Assembly: GCA_021782655.1 (NCBI GenBank)
Contig: JAJXUT010000010.1
Coordinates: forward strand, 1 to 39,537
DNA: 39,537 bases
Direction of reading: 5' to 3'
DNA from: Deltaproteobacteria bacterium
GTDB taxonomy: Bacteria > Desulfobacterota > Desulfobulbia > Desulfobulbales > VMSU01
Every line of letters starts with the position of its first letter. Position 1 is the stretch's first letter. Positions 16,518-24,638 of this stretch are shown here, one piece after another. The position numbers and the translations under genes are program-made. The notes below the pieces were generated by a model. It saw only the letters and a program-made list of their open reading frames with translations. It did no database searches and was not told the DNA's origin.

Positions 16518-18758
16518 TCAGCCCTGGCGGAAGACCACTAAGCGCAGAAAATCGATCATCTCCCGCCGTCGCCGCTGGTTCTTGATCTGCTCGGGGATCA
16601 GGTCGCAGGCGGTGGCGTGGGCGATGGCCATCTTGTATTCGATGTGGCTCGCCAGCCGGTTGTCGAGATACCAGGCGTAGCTCAAGCCCAGAAGCAGGCC
16701 GGGGGGGGTGAAGCCTTCCCCGGCGTTCAATACCCTGGTGAAGCGTTGCTCGGCCCCGGAGGCCCGCCGCATCCGGGCCAGGAGTAGATAGCACTCCAAC
16801 TCCTGGTCGCTGAAGTAGCAACGCCTGGCCGTGGGCGGGCGCAGGGTCAGTCGATAGACCTTGCCCACCGGATCGTCCTCCAGTTCCAGGGGCCGCAGCT
16901 CCTTGCGCCAGGCGTAATCACCCAAGAGCGACTGGCCCAGGCCCACCAGAAAGGCCAGTTCGAAGCGCCCGCCTTCCGCCACGTCCTCGCGCATGTAGAT
17001 CAGCCCGTCCTCCGGGTTGTAGAAGGAGTACAGGCTGTCCCACTCCTGCCCCCGCCGCCAGTCTTGGCGGGCCACGGTGACCATGCCGCGCCACAACTCA
17101 AGGTGCGCCGCCGGGATCTCCCCATGCCGCCAGAAGACCTCAAGTAGCCTAGGATCATCACCCAACCCGCGTTCCTCAAGCAGCGCCGCGATCTGCTGGT
17201 AACGCCGGCATGGCACCTCGACCTGCCGCCCGCCCGAGGGCGAAAAGGTGGCCTGGGGCAGGGCCAGCTCCCGGCCGTCCTCTTGGCCGCCCAGGTGCTC
17301 CCTGGCCACCCACAGCACCTTGACGGCGGTGGCGAAGGCGGCGGGATCGTGGCGCACCTTGCGATCGTGCAACCCCTCCTTGGAAAAGATGCTGGCCTCG
17401 ATAGGGGAAAAGCCTAGGTTCCAGACCGTCACTCGGTCGAGGTAGATGGGGCTCTTGCCCTCGATGGCGTAACTCTGGATGATGTTGCCGGGGATCTCTT
17501 GCATGGCCAGCAGCAGCACCTGGCGGAAGAGCCCGGACACCCCGCCGGGGATATTGCGGTGGTAGGCCTTGATCAGGTCCGAGACGTAGAAGCGTCGGCC
17601 AGGGTCGTCGATGGCCAGGTCCGTCTCTCCGGCCTGCACCCAGAGGTTGGCCACCAGGAGCTTCATGGCTTGGAGGTTGTCCCGCACCGCCTGGGCCAGA
17701 CCCGGCACCTGCATGATGGGGGCGATGCTGGTGTAGAGGCTGCCGGGGGCGAAGAGGATGATGTCCGCCTCCCGGATGGCCTCCACGACCTCGGGCGGCA
17801 CCTGGGGCGGCGAGGCGGCGAAATCGACCAGCACCTGCTCGATGGGCACCCCGCGTCTAGCGGCGGCGGACTTGCTCTCGCCGGCGGCCACCACCCCGTT
17901 GCTGTAGCGGACCTTCAACATCGAGGGGGTGCAGGTGCAGGGTAGCACCGCGTCCGGAGCCACCCCGATCAGGGCCGCCACCTCCCGCAGTCCGTCGCAG
18001 ATGGCCGCGGGGCCAGGGGCGGACTCGCCGGGCGGGGTGTGGCCGTAGATGGCCGCAGCCAGCAGCAGGTTGCCCAGGCAATGGGGCCGTTTAAGGGCCA
18101 CGGCCAGCCTCTGGTCGGAGAAGAGCCGCCTAGTCAGTTCCGTGATCCCTGCCGCCATCTCCCTTGGCAAGCCCCGCAGGTTGAGGCCGCCCCGGTCTAG
18201 CAGGTCGTCCGGGGAGGCGGGGAGGCGGGCGAAACGGTGGTTGAAGATGGCGAAGAGGGTGGCCGCCACCTGGCTCGCCGCTGTCGCCGGCAGGGCGTAA
18301 TCGGCCAGTAGCCGTGATTGTTGGATGGAGGAGAGCAGCACATGGCGAAGGTCGCCCAGACCGATGAGCGGCAAGTCTTTCAGTAACTCCCCGGTCGAGC
18401 CACCGTCGTCGGTGGCGCAGACGATGGCGGTAGTCTTGGGGAAGACGGCCTTCAGGCCCTGGAAGGGGTGCTCCACCCAACTCAGGCTCCGGCTGTCGCC
18501 GCCGATGATGGTGGATAACCCGGTGCCGCCGCCGAAGACCACCACCTTGACCTGGGCGGTGTCCTTGGCCGCCAGGGCGGCGGTTAGGGCCTTGAACCCG
18601 GCCCGCAGCCAGGGTGGCCCGAGGGGGGCACCCTGCAAGACCAGTTCGATCAGCTTCTCCGCCAGGTTGCGGGAGGTCAAAAGCTCGAAGGGCGAAAACT
18701 GGGCCGTCTTGAGCCGTTCCAGGCAGTCCGCCAGGGGGTCGGTTAAGTTATCGGGCAT
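16518..18758 (-). CDS. Large YvcK/CofD-like protein with extra N- and C-terminal parts
   Basis: A 746-residue protein; its core (about residues 70-420) matches the YvcK / 2-phospho-L-lactate transferase fold: GGGTGLS at 76-82, DDGGSTG at 117-123, GDLRHVL at 135-141 and the APGSLYTSI motif. YvcK proteins are needed for growth on gluconeogenic carbon sources and bind UDP-sugars; CofD makes a coenzyme F420 precursor. Ordinary YvcK is about 320 residues. Here roughly 70 residues precede the core and about 300 follow it, with no domain I recognise. No F420 genes are near. It lies 31 bases downstream of malate dehydrogenase, which fits a central-carbon role. No clear Shine-Dalgarno before ATG 18758. 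Confidence 0.8.
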   Translation of the reverse strand: MPDNLTDPLADCLERLKTAQFSPFELLTSRNLAEKLIELVLQGAPLGPPWLRAGFKALTAALAAKDTAQVKVVVFGGGTGLSTIIGGDSRSLSWVEHPFQGLKAVFPKTTAIVCATDDGGSTGELLKDLPLIGLGDLRHVLLSSIQQSRLLADYALPATAASQVAATLFAIFNHRFARLPASPDDLLDRGGLNLRGLPREMAAGITELTRRLFSDQRLAVALKRPHCLGNLLLAAAIYGHTPPGESAPGPAAICDGLREVAALIGVAPDAVLPCTCTPSMLKVRYSNGVVAAGESKSAAARRGVPIEQVLVDFAASPPQVPPEVVEAIREADIILFAPGSLYTSIAPIMQVPGLAQAVRDNLQAMKLLVANLWVQAGETDLAIDDPGRRFYVSDLIKAYHRNIPGGVSGLFRQVLLLAMQEIPGNIIQSYAIEGKSPIYLDRVTVWNLGFSPIEASIFSKEGLHDRKVRHDPAAFATAVKVLWVAREHLGGQEDGRELALPQATFSPSGGRQVEVPCRRYQQIAALLEERGLGDDPRLLEVFWRHGEIPAAHLELWRGMVTVARQDWRRGQEWDSLYSFYNPEDGLIYMREDVAEGGRFELAFLVGLGQSLLGDYAWRKELRPLELEDDPVGKVYRLTLRPPTARRCYFSDQELECYLLLARMRRASGAEQRFTRVLNAGEGFTPPGLLLGLSYAWYLDNRLASHIEYKMAIAHATACDLIPEQIKNQRRRREMIDFLRLVVFRQG

Positions 18759-18789
18759 AGGCCGCGCGGATGCTGATGCTTTATCGCGC

Positions 18790-19716
18790 TCACAGGCCGG
18801 TGGCGGCCATCTGCTTGCGCACCACCGTCTCGGACTGGGCTAGCGCGGCCCGTTCTTCGGCGGTGAGGGTGAACTCGATGATGCGTTCCACCCCCTCCGC
18901 CCCCAGCACCACCGGCACCCCCAGGAAACAGCCGCTGATCCCGAACTCGCCCTCCACGAAAGCGGCGCAGGGCAGGACCCGCCGGCTGTCCTTGAGCACC
19001 GCCTCCGCCATCTCCACCGCTGCCAGTCCCGGGGTGTAGAAGGCGGAGCCGGTTTTTAGGTGGTTGACGATCTCGATGCCGCCGTGCTGGGTGCGTTTGA
19101 CGATCTCCGTAAGTTTTTCCTCGGGCAGGAGGTCGGTCACCGGCACCCCGGCGACGTTGGCCAGCCGTACCAGGGGCAGCATGTTGTCCCCGTGCACCCC
19201 CATGACCATGGCGTTCACATCTCTGGCCGACACCCCCAGGGCCTCGGCCAGGAAGGTCCGGTAGCGGGCCGAATCCAGCACCCCGGCCATGCCGATCACC
19301 CGCCGCTTGGGCAGGCCGGAGGCCTTGAAGGCGGTGTAGACCATGGCGTCGATGGGGTTGGTGACCACGATCAGCACGCAGTCCGGGGAATGCCGCACCG
19401 CCTCGGCGGCGCAGGACTTGACGATGGCCACGTTCTTGGCCAGGAGGTCGTCGCGGCTCATGCCCGGCTTGCGGGCCAGGCCGGCGGTGATGATGACTAC
19501 GTCCGAGCCGGCGGTGTCGCGGTAGTCGTTGCTGCCCTCGATCCGGTACGAGAAGCCGTCCACCGGCCCGCCTTGCAGCAGATCCAGCCCCTTGCCCTGG
19601 GGGATTCCCTCCACCACGTCCATCAATACCACGTCGCCCAGTTCCCTGGTCATGGCCCAGTGGGCGGCGGTCGCCCCCACGTTGCCGGCCCCGATTATGG
19701 TGATTTTCTTGCGCAT
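18790..19716 (-). CDS. mdh: Malate dehydrogenase (LDH-like type)
   Basis: A 308-residue NAD-dependent enzyme interconverting malate and oxaloacetate. The Rossmann motif GAGNVG lies at 9-14, and an Asp at the end of strand beta-2 (LMDVVEG) favours NAD. The substrate loop ARKPGMSR carries the Arg residues that select malate, and the catalytic His is in GVHGDNM. Size and motifs match the tetrameric LDH-like malate dehydrogenases of anaerobes. AGAGGAAACA precedes ATG 19716. It sits between kdsB and the YvcK-like gene on the same strand. Confidence 0.95.
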   Translation of the reverse strand: MRKKITIIGAGNVGATAAHWAMTRELGDVVLMDVVEGIPQGKGLDLLQGGPVDGFSYRIEGSNDYRDTAGSDVVIITAGLARKPGMSRDDLLAKNVAIVKSCAAEAVRHSPDCVLIVVTNPIDAMVYTAFKASGLPKRRVIGMAGVLDSARYRTFLAEALGVSARDVNAMVMGVHGDNMLPLVRLANVAGVPVTDLLPEEKLTEIVKRTQHGGIEIVNHLKTGSAFYTPGLAAVEMAEAVLKDSRRVLPCAAFVEGEFGISGCFLGVPVVLGAEGVERIIEFTLTAEERAALAQSETVVRKQMAATGL

Positions 19717-19825
19717 TGTTTCCTCTTTAGGTTTTAAGATGGATGTTGTTAAGCCGTGTTGGTGCGAAAATAAAGAAAACGAAGGCCTTCCGGCCCCCGG
19801 TCCGAGCGGGCGCGGCGGGGAGGAT

Positions 19826-20596
19826 TCATCCTCCCGAGGCCCGGATCATGGCCTCCACCCGCCGCACGTCCTCCGGGGTGTCCACCTCGATGGAGTCGTG
19901 CTCGGTGAGTACCACCTTGATCCGGTAGCCGAACTCCAGGGCCCGTAGTTGCTCAAGCTTCTCGAAGCGCTCCCATTCTCCCTCCGGCAGGGCCACGAAG
20001 CTGAGCAGAAAGCCCTTGCGGTAGGCGTAGAACCCCAGGTGCTTGTAGTAGGTGGGCGGCACCGGTTCGTCTGGATTGCGCTGGAAGGGGATGGGCGAGC
20101 GGGAGAAGTACAGGGCCAGGCCCTGGCGGTCGAAGACCGTCTTGACGTGGTTGGGGTCGTTGATCTCCTCAGGCCGGATGATTTTGTAGATCAGGGTGGA
20201 CATGGGCAGGGCCGGGTCTGCGAGTAGGGGCCTGGCCACCTGTTCGACCACCTCCGGATCGAAGAGGGGCTGATCGCCCTGGATGTTGACCACCACGTCC
20301 CGCTCGGCGATTCCCATGATCTCCGCCGCCTCGGCCAGTCGGTCGGTGCCTGAGACGTGGTCGCCCCTGGTCATCACCACCTCGCCGCCGAAGCCGCGCA
20401 CGCAGGCGGCGATCCGCTGGTCGTCGGTGGCCACCGCCACCCGGGATAATAGCCCCACCGCCGCCGCCCGTTCGCAGACCAGCTCGATCATCGGCCGGCC
20501 CATGATCTTGGCCAGCGGCTTGCCTTGGAAACGATTCGACCCATAGCGGGCCGGGATGATGGCCACCACCCGCGCTTGTTCTTCTTTTGCTTGCAT
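19826..20596 (-). CDS. kdsB: 3-deoxy-manno-octulosonate cytidylyltransferase KdsB
   Basis: A 256-residue enzyme that activates Kdo as CMP-Kdo for lipopolysaccharide core synthesis, so the organism has an LPS outer membrane. The nucleotide-binding start [16 protein letters not shown], the '[11 protein letters not shown]' metal site and the HLGFYAYRK segment are conserved. The frame is open to 20659, but ATG 20596 ([11 protein letters not shown]...) has AAGGGAAG upstream and leaves a normal family N-terminus. It is the first gene of a run with mdh and the YvcK-like gene. Confidence 0.93.
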   Translation of the reverse strand: MQAKEEQARVVAIIPARYGSNRFQGKPLAKIMGRPMIELVCERAAAVGLLSRVAVATDDQRIAACVRGFGGEVVMTRGDHVSGTDRLAEAAEIMGIAERDVVVNIQGDQPLFDPEVVEQVARPLLADPALPMSTLIYKIIRPEEINDPNHVKTVFDRQGLALYFSRSPIPFQRNPDEPVPPTYYKHLGFYAYRKGFLLSFVALPEGEWERFEKLEQLRALEFGYRIKVVLTEHDSIEVDTPEDVRRVEAMIRASGG

Positions 20597-20712
20597 CTCT
20601 TCCCTTGCTCTCGCTTGTCTGGGCGCGGCGGGGCGGAAATTTGGCCGTTCGGAACCCACACCTGGTTGACCCTGACCTTTTGCCTGTCACATCAGTCGTA
20701 TCATAGGTAACG

Positions 20713-20744
20713 CTCTTGACAAATAGAGTCAAGAGTTGCATTAT
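20713..20744 (+). promoter_or_regulatory. Promoter for the nitronate monooxygenase-like gene with an inverted repeat on the -35
   Basis: TTGACA (20716-20721) is followed after 17 bases by CATTAT (20739-20744). An 8-bp inverted repeat CTCTTGAC/GTCAAGAG (20713-20720 with 20728-20735) straddles the -35 and the spacer and could be an operator. The leader to ATG 20964 would be about 210 bases, GC-rich and without a recognisable riboswitch; the remainder of 20597-20963 holds nothing else I can name. Confidence 0.45.
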
Positions 20745-20963
20745 ACCCTTTTCCGTTAGCCAGCTTCCCCGCGATTGGCCGGCCACGGGAGTTTCGTGCG
20801 GTCTGGCCGTCCCCGCCGTTCCTGGCCCATCCGACGTTCGCCCCTGGTGGTTGTCGCCCTTGCGGTCTGGTCTCGACTCTTGAATGGTTGGCTTAAGGTG
20901 GCGTTTTCGCGGGCCGCCTGGGCTTCAGGATGCGGTCATCTTACTCGTGTGGAGTGGTTTTAA

Positions 20964-21944
20964 ATGAAATTACCCTCGTTGACCATCGGGCCGTACACCG
21001 CGCCCATACCCTTGATCCAGGGAGGGATGTCCATTCGGGTCTCCACCGCCGCCCTGGCCGTGCCGGTGGCGGAATGCGGCGGCATCGGGGTGATCGGCGG
21101 CTCCGGCATTCCGGTGGACGAGCTTAAGGCGGACATCTTAAAGGCCAAGCGGGGCACCAAAGGGATCATCGCCGTCAACATCATGTTCGCCATGCGCGAC
21201 TTCCACGCCCTGGTCATGGGTTCGATCGAGGCCGGGGTGGACATGATTATTACCGGGGCCGGTTTTTCGCGCGACATCTTCAAGATCGGCCGGGAACACA
21301 ACGTCCCCATCGTTTCCATCGTCTCCTCGGCCCCCTTTGCGGTGCTGGCCGAGAAGTTTGGCGCTGCGGCCATCATCGTCGAGGCCAAGGAGGCGGGCGG
21401 GCACTTGGGTACTGACCGGCCCCTGCGCGATATTTTCCCCGAGATCCGCAGGGTGGTGACCAAGGTGCCCCTGATCGCCGCCGGCGGCATCTCCGACGGC
21501 TACGAGATGGCGGAGATCATGGACAAGTACGGCGCTGACGGGGTGCAGATCGCCACCCGCTTCGTGATGACCAAGGAGTGCGACGTGTCCGAGGCCTTCA
21601 AGCAGGCCTTTGTCCGGGCCAAGGCCGAGGACGTGACCGTGATGCGTTCGCCGGTGGGGATGCCGGGCCGGGCGATCCGCAACGCCTTTATCGATGAGTT
21701 GCAGGCCGGCGACCCGGGCTTGCGGCCAGAGAAATGCGAGTTCAAGTGCCTGCGCAAGTGCGACTATGTTTACTGCATCAACGACCGGCTGACCCGGGCC
21801 GCTGGCCAGGGCGACGTGGAGCACGGGCTGATCTTCTCCGGCGAAAAGGTGTACAAATTCAACGAAATAATCACCGTCAAGCAGGTGTTTGAACAGTTCG
21901 TCTCTCAGGCCGAGTCGGTGTACAAAGAGCCGTCCGCTACCTGA
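20964..21944 (+). CDS. Nitronate monooxygenase / FabK-like FMN oxidoreductase with a C-terminal cysteine cluster
   Basis: A 326-residue FMN TIM-barrel protein of the nitronate monooxygenase (2-nitropropane dioxygenase) and FabK enoyl-ACP reductase superfamily. PLIQGGMSIRVS at the N-terminus, the EAGGHLG phosphate loop (143-149) and the 'AAGGISDG' glycine loop mark the FMN site. Residues 258-271 carry four cysteines (C-x3-C-x3-C-x4-C) near the C-terminus that could hold a metal or Fe-S cluster. Nitronate oxidation needs oxygen, so in an anaerobe a reductase role may be more likely; this is inference. ATG 20964 has GGAG about ten bases upstream. pcnB and bioB follow on the same strand. Confidence 0.85.
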   Translation: MKLPSLTIGPYTAPIPLIQGGMSIRVSTAALAVPVAECGGIGVIGGSGIPVDELKADILKAKRGTKGIIAVNIMFAMRDFHALVMGSIEAGVDMIITGAGFSRDIFKIGREHNVPIVSIVSSAPFAVLAEKFGAAAIIVEAKEAGGHLGTDRPLRDIFPEIRRVVTKVPLIAAGGISDGYEMAEIMDKYGADGVQIATRFVMTKECDVSEAFKQAFVRAKAEDVTVMRSPVGMPGRAIRNAFIDELQAGDPGLRPEKCEFKCLRKCDYVYCINDRLTRAAGQGDVEHGLIFSGEKVYKFNEIITVKQVFEQFVSQAESVYKEPSAT

Positions 21945-22039
21945 GCCGGGCCGCCAATTTTATCTCCCTATCCTATGCCCATACCCCCCTGGCCGATACT
22001 AGCCCCTGGCCGCCGGCCCGCATCGCATCGAGGCGGTTC

Positions 22040-23374
22040 ATGAGCGGCAAATCCGTCCCCCCCGTCTCCGAGGCCTCTGCCTTGCCCGAGCCGCTGATCA
22101 TTCCCCGGAGTGAGCATCCGATCTCCCGGCAACACATCGACCGTGAGGCCCTGAAGGTGATGTACCGTCTGCGGGATGCCGGCCATCTGGCCTACCTGGT
22201 CGGGGGCGGGGTGCGCGACCTCTATCTGGGCAAGACGCCCAAGGACTTCGACATCAGCACCAACGCCAGCCCGGCGGAGATCCGCCGCATCTTCCGCAAC
22301 AGCCGGGTGATTGGCCGCCGGTTTAGGCTGGTGCAGGTCTTCTTCGGGGGCGGCAAGATCGTCGAGGTTTCCACCTTCCGTTGCCGCACCGACAGCGACG
22401 ACCCGGCGGACGAGGCCACGGTGCTGCCGGCCAACAACGAGTTCGGCGATCCCGTCGAGGACGCCTTCCGCCGTGACCTGACCATCAACGCCCTGTTTTA
22501 CGAGATCGAGAATTATACGGTCATCGACTACACCGGCGGGGTCAAGGACCTGCATGAGGGAGTGGCGCGGCTGATCGGCGATCCGGGGCGGCGAATTACC
22601 CACGACCCGGTGCGGATGATGCGGGCCATCCGGCACGCGGCCCGGGCCGGCTTCCGTATCGCTCCCGAAACCTGGGACGCCATCCTGGAACACAAGGATA
22701 AACTCGCCCTCTGCCCCGACTCCCGGGTGCGGGACGAGTTGTTCAAAGACCTGCGCGGCGGGGCCTGCCGGGCCTGGGCTGAGCTGGCCCTGGATTCCGG
22801 GATATTTTTCGTCATCTTCCCCTTTTACCGGCAGGCACTGGAGGGGCACCTTGAGGCGGGGCGGAATCGTGAATTGTTGCTGAACCTGCTGGCGGTGCAG
22901 GATCGGTTGGTCGCCGAGGGCCAGGTGGTGCCGGAGGAGATCATGCTCGCCCTGCTGCTCCTCCCCCTGGTCAAGGCCGAGCACGATCTGATGGCCATCA
23001 AGTCTCAGCCGCAGGCCACCGCCCTGTTTGCGGTGCTGCGGCAGCGGCTGGAGGAGAGTTTGGCCCGGCTGAACATCAAGCGTTGCACCCAGGACGTTAC
23101 CGCCCGGGCCTTGGTTACCCTGCCGCTGTTGGTGGCCGCTGACCAGGGGCCAGGCGGTTGGCCTAAGTGGTTGACGCGCAAGAGTTATTTCCAGATCGGC
23201 TTGCAGCTCTTCAAGCTCTATGGCGAGGCCAGCGGCGCTCAGGCGGCGGAGGTTGAATTCCCTGCCGCCGTCCCCGCCGTGGAGGTCCGTTCCCGGTCTG
23301 GTAACGGCGGTAGCCGGGGGCCGGCCTTCGCCCCCGGGGTGAAGGGAGGGGTGTTCGGATTTAGAAAATCTTGA
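22040..23374 (+). CDS. pcnB: Poly(A) polymerase / tRNA nucleotidyltransferase family protein PcnB
   Basis: A 444-residue class II nucleotidyltransferase. The head domain shows GGGVRDLYLG and the catalytic Asp pair in KDFDI (about residues 73-77); the second conserved block is VSTFR. A neck region with RRITHDPVRMMRAIRHAAR follows. The long C-terminus and the leading HPISRQHID are PcnB-like rather than CCA-adding-like, so addition of poly(A) tails to RNA is likeliest; the two activities are hard to separate by sequence. GAGGCGG precedes ATG 22040. The final 50 residues are low-complexity. bioB starts within a few bases of the stop. Confidence 0.9.
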   Translation: MSGKSVPPVSEASALPEPLIIPRSEHPISRQHIDREALKVMYRLRDAGHLAYLVGGGVRDLYLGKTPKDFDISTNASPAEIRRIFRNSRVIGRRFRLVQVFFGGGKIVEVSTFRCRTDSDDPADEATVLPANNEFGDPVEDAFRRDLTINALFYEIENYTVIDYTGGVKDLHEGVARLIGDPGRRITHDPVRMMRAIRHAARAGFRIAPETWDAILEHKDKLALCPDSRVRDELFKDLRGGACRAWAELALDSGIFFVIFPFYRQALEGHLEAGRNRELLLNLLAVQDRLVAEGQVVPEEIMLALLLLPLVKAEHDLMAIKSQPQATALFAVLRQRLEESLARLNIKRCTQDVTARALVTLPLLVAADQGPGGWPKWLTRKSYFQIGLQLFKLYGEASGAQAAEVEFPAAVPAVEVRSRSGNGGSRGPAFAPGVKGGVFGFRKS

Positions 23375-23382
23375 GGGTGGCC

Positions 23383-24306
23383 ATGGGGATAATGGACGAT
23401 CTGGCCGGGTGGCGGGCGCTGCCCCTGGTGGAGCTGATGGCCCTGGCCCTGCGGGCCAAGCTCGCCCATCGGGGGGGACAGTTTTCCCTGTGCGGCATCG
23501 CCAACGCCAAGTCCGGCCAATGCTCAGAGGACTGCCGCTTCTGCGTCCAGTCCGCCCACTTCGCCACCGGGGCGCCGGTATATCCCCTGTTGAGCCGGGA
23601 ACAGGCCTTGGCCGCGGCTTGGGCCGCCAAGAACGACGGCGCTGGCCACTTCTCCCTGGTCACCAGCGGCCGGGGCCTGGGGGGACATGAGCTGTCGCGG
23701 GTGGCGGAGTTGATCGCCGCCATCCGGGAGGAGGTGGAAATACCGGTGTGCGCCTCGCTAGGCATCCTGCGGCAGTCGGACCTGGAACTGCTCAAGGAGG
23801 CGGGCCTGGTACGTTACCACCATAACCTTGAGACCTCTGAATCCTTCTTTCCCCGCATCGCCACCACCCACAGCTTCGCCGAACGGGTGGATACCATCCG
23901 GGCCGCCAAGGCGGCGGGGCTTGAGGTTTGCGCCGGTGGCATCCTCGGATTGGGAGAGAGCGAGGACGATCGGGTGTCCCTGGCCCTGACCCTGCGCGGC
24001 CTGGAAGTGGACTCCCTGCCGGTCAACATCCTGATTCCTCTGCCCGGCACCCCCCTGGCCGGGGCACCCTCCTTGCCGGTGCGCGACATTCTGCGTTCCC
24101 TGGCCCTCTTTAGACTGCTGCTCCCCGCCATTCCCATTCGCCTGGCCGCTGGCCGGGAGACCGCCCTGCAGGATTTCCTCGGCTCCGCCTTCCTGTCTGG
24201 GGCCGACGGGATGATGATTGGCGGCTACCTCACCGAAAAGGGCCGCCTTCCCGAGGAGGACTTACGGTTTGCGGCCCGGATCAGGGAGCTGTGGCTGGAG
24301 GCCTGA
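23383..24306 (+). CDS. bioB: Biotin synthase BioB
   Basis: A 307-residue radical SAM enzyme that inserts sulfur into dethiobiotin. The SAM cluster is C47-x3-C51-x2-C54 (QCSEDCRFC). Other conserved pieces are HNLETS, the CAGGILGLGES block and VNILIPLPGTPL; the Arg of IRLAAGR belongs to the second Fe-S cluster. Several in-frame starts exist (TTG 23371, GTG 23377, ATG 23383, ATG 23392); ATG 23383 has GAGGG at good spacing. It lies nine bases after pcnB. No other biotin genes are in the window. Confidence 0.93.
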   Translation: MGIMDDLAGWRALPLVELMALALRAKLAHRGGQFSLCGIANAKSGQCSEDCRFCVQSAHFATGAPVYPLLSREQALAAAWAAKNDGAGHFSLVTSGRGLGGHELSRVAELIAAIREEVEIPVCASLGILRQSDLELLKEAGLVRYHHNLETSESFFPRIATTHSFAERVDTIRAAKAAGLEVCAGGILGLGESEDDRVSLALTLRGLEVDSLPVNILIPLPGTPLAGAPSLPVRDILRSLALFRLLLPAIPIRLAAGRETALQDFLGSAFLSGADGMMIGGYLTEKGRLPEEDLRFAARIRELWLEA

Positions 24307-24378
24307 TTGTCTTGCCCGGCGTGGGGGCGTTCAGGGCCGGTACAAAATTTTGGGCGGCCAAGTGGTTGTTGTGACGCG

Positions 24379-24460
24379 ATAAGCCAAAATTTTATCCCCG
24401 CCGCTTGCCGTTGGTGGGGTTTTAGGCCGGGGTTCTAGCCCCTGCCTGCGATTGGCTTAT
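24379..24460 (+). ncRNA. Possible three-way-junction RNA or intergenic repeat after bioB
   Basis: An outer 9-bp stem ATAAGCCAA/TTGGCTTAT (24379-24387 with 24452-24460) encloses two hairpins: CCCCGCC/GGTGGGG (24396-24402 with 24413-24419, one G-U) and AGGC-GGGG/CCCC-GCCT (24424-24432 with 24439-24447, one mismatch, six-base loop). The G-U pair favours RNA read from the plus strand. It is not a tRNA: no acceptor or anticodon stem of the right size. Read by eye; function unknown. The remainder of 24307-24570 holds nothing I can support. Confidence 0.35.
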
Positions 24461-24570
24461 AGTTTAACTGACTGTATTTGGGTGTCTATTTCAGGAAGCA
24501 TTGATTTTTTTGTTTTTGGCATCCTGGTTGCATTTATACCCGGCAAACCAAACCTCCCAATCTCCTTTCC

Positions 24571-24618
24571 AAAACAAAAAACCCTGCCTTGTTCCCTCAA
24601 GGCAGGGTTTTTTGTTTT
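24571..24618. terminator. Strong bidirectional intrinsic terminator between bioB and the glutamate synthase operon
   Basis: Perfect 21-bp arms (24571-24591 and 24598-24618) with a six-base loop. The GC core ACCCTGCCTTG is flanked by A and T runs on both sides, so it can stop bioB transcripts on the plus strand and the glutamate synthase message on the minus strand. Confidence 0.9.
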
Positions 24619-24638
24619 ATCGGTGCCGGATTAGGGCT

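Noticed and set aside
21968-22984. 338-residue frame antisense to pcnB
   Set aside because: Same GC-bias shadow; pcnB motifs are intact on the plus strand.
24421-24460. GGTTCTAG in a hairpin loop, reminiscent of a tRNA T-arm
   Set aside because: No seven-base acceptor stem, anticodon arm or CCA-compatible end around it; better explained by the three-way junction.
24452-24634. 60-residue plus-strand frame downstream of bioB
   Set aside because: It runs through the bidirectional terminator, has no ribosome-binding site, and its product resembles nothing known.
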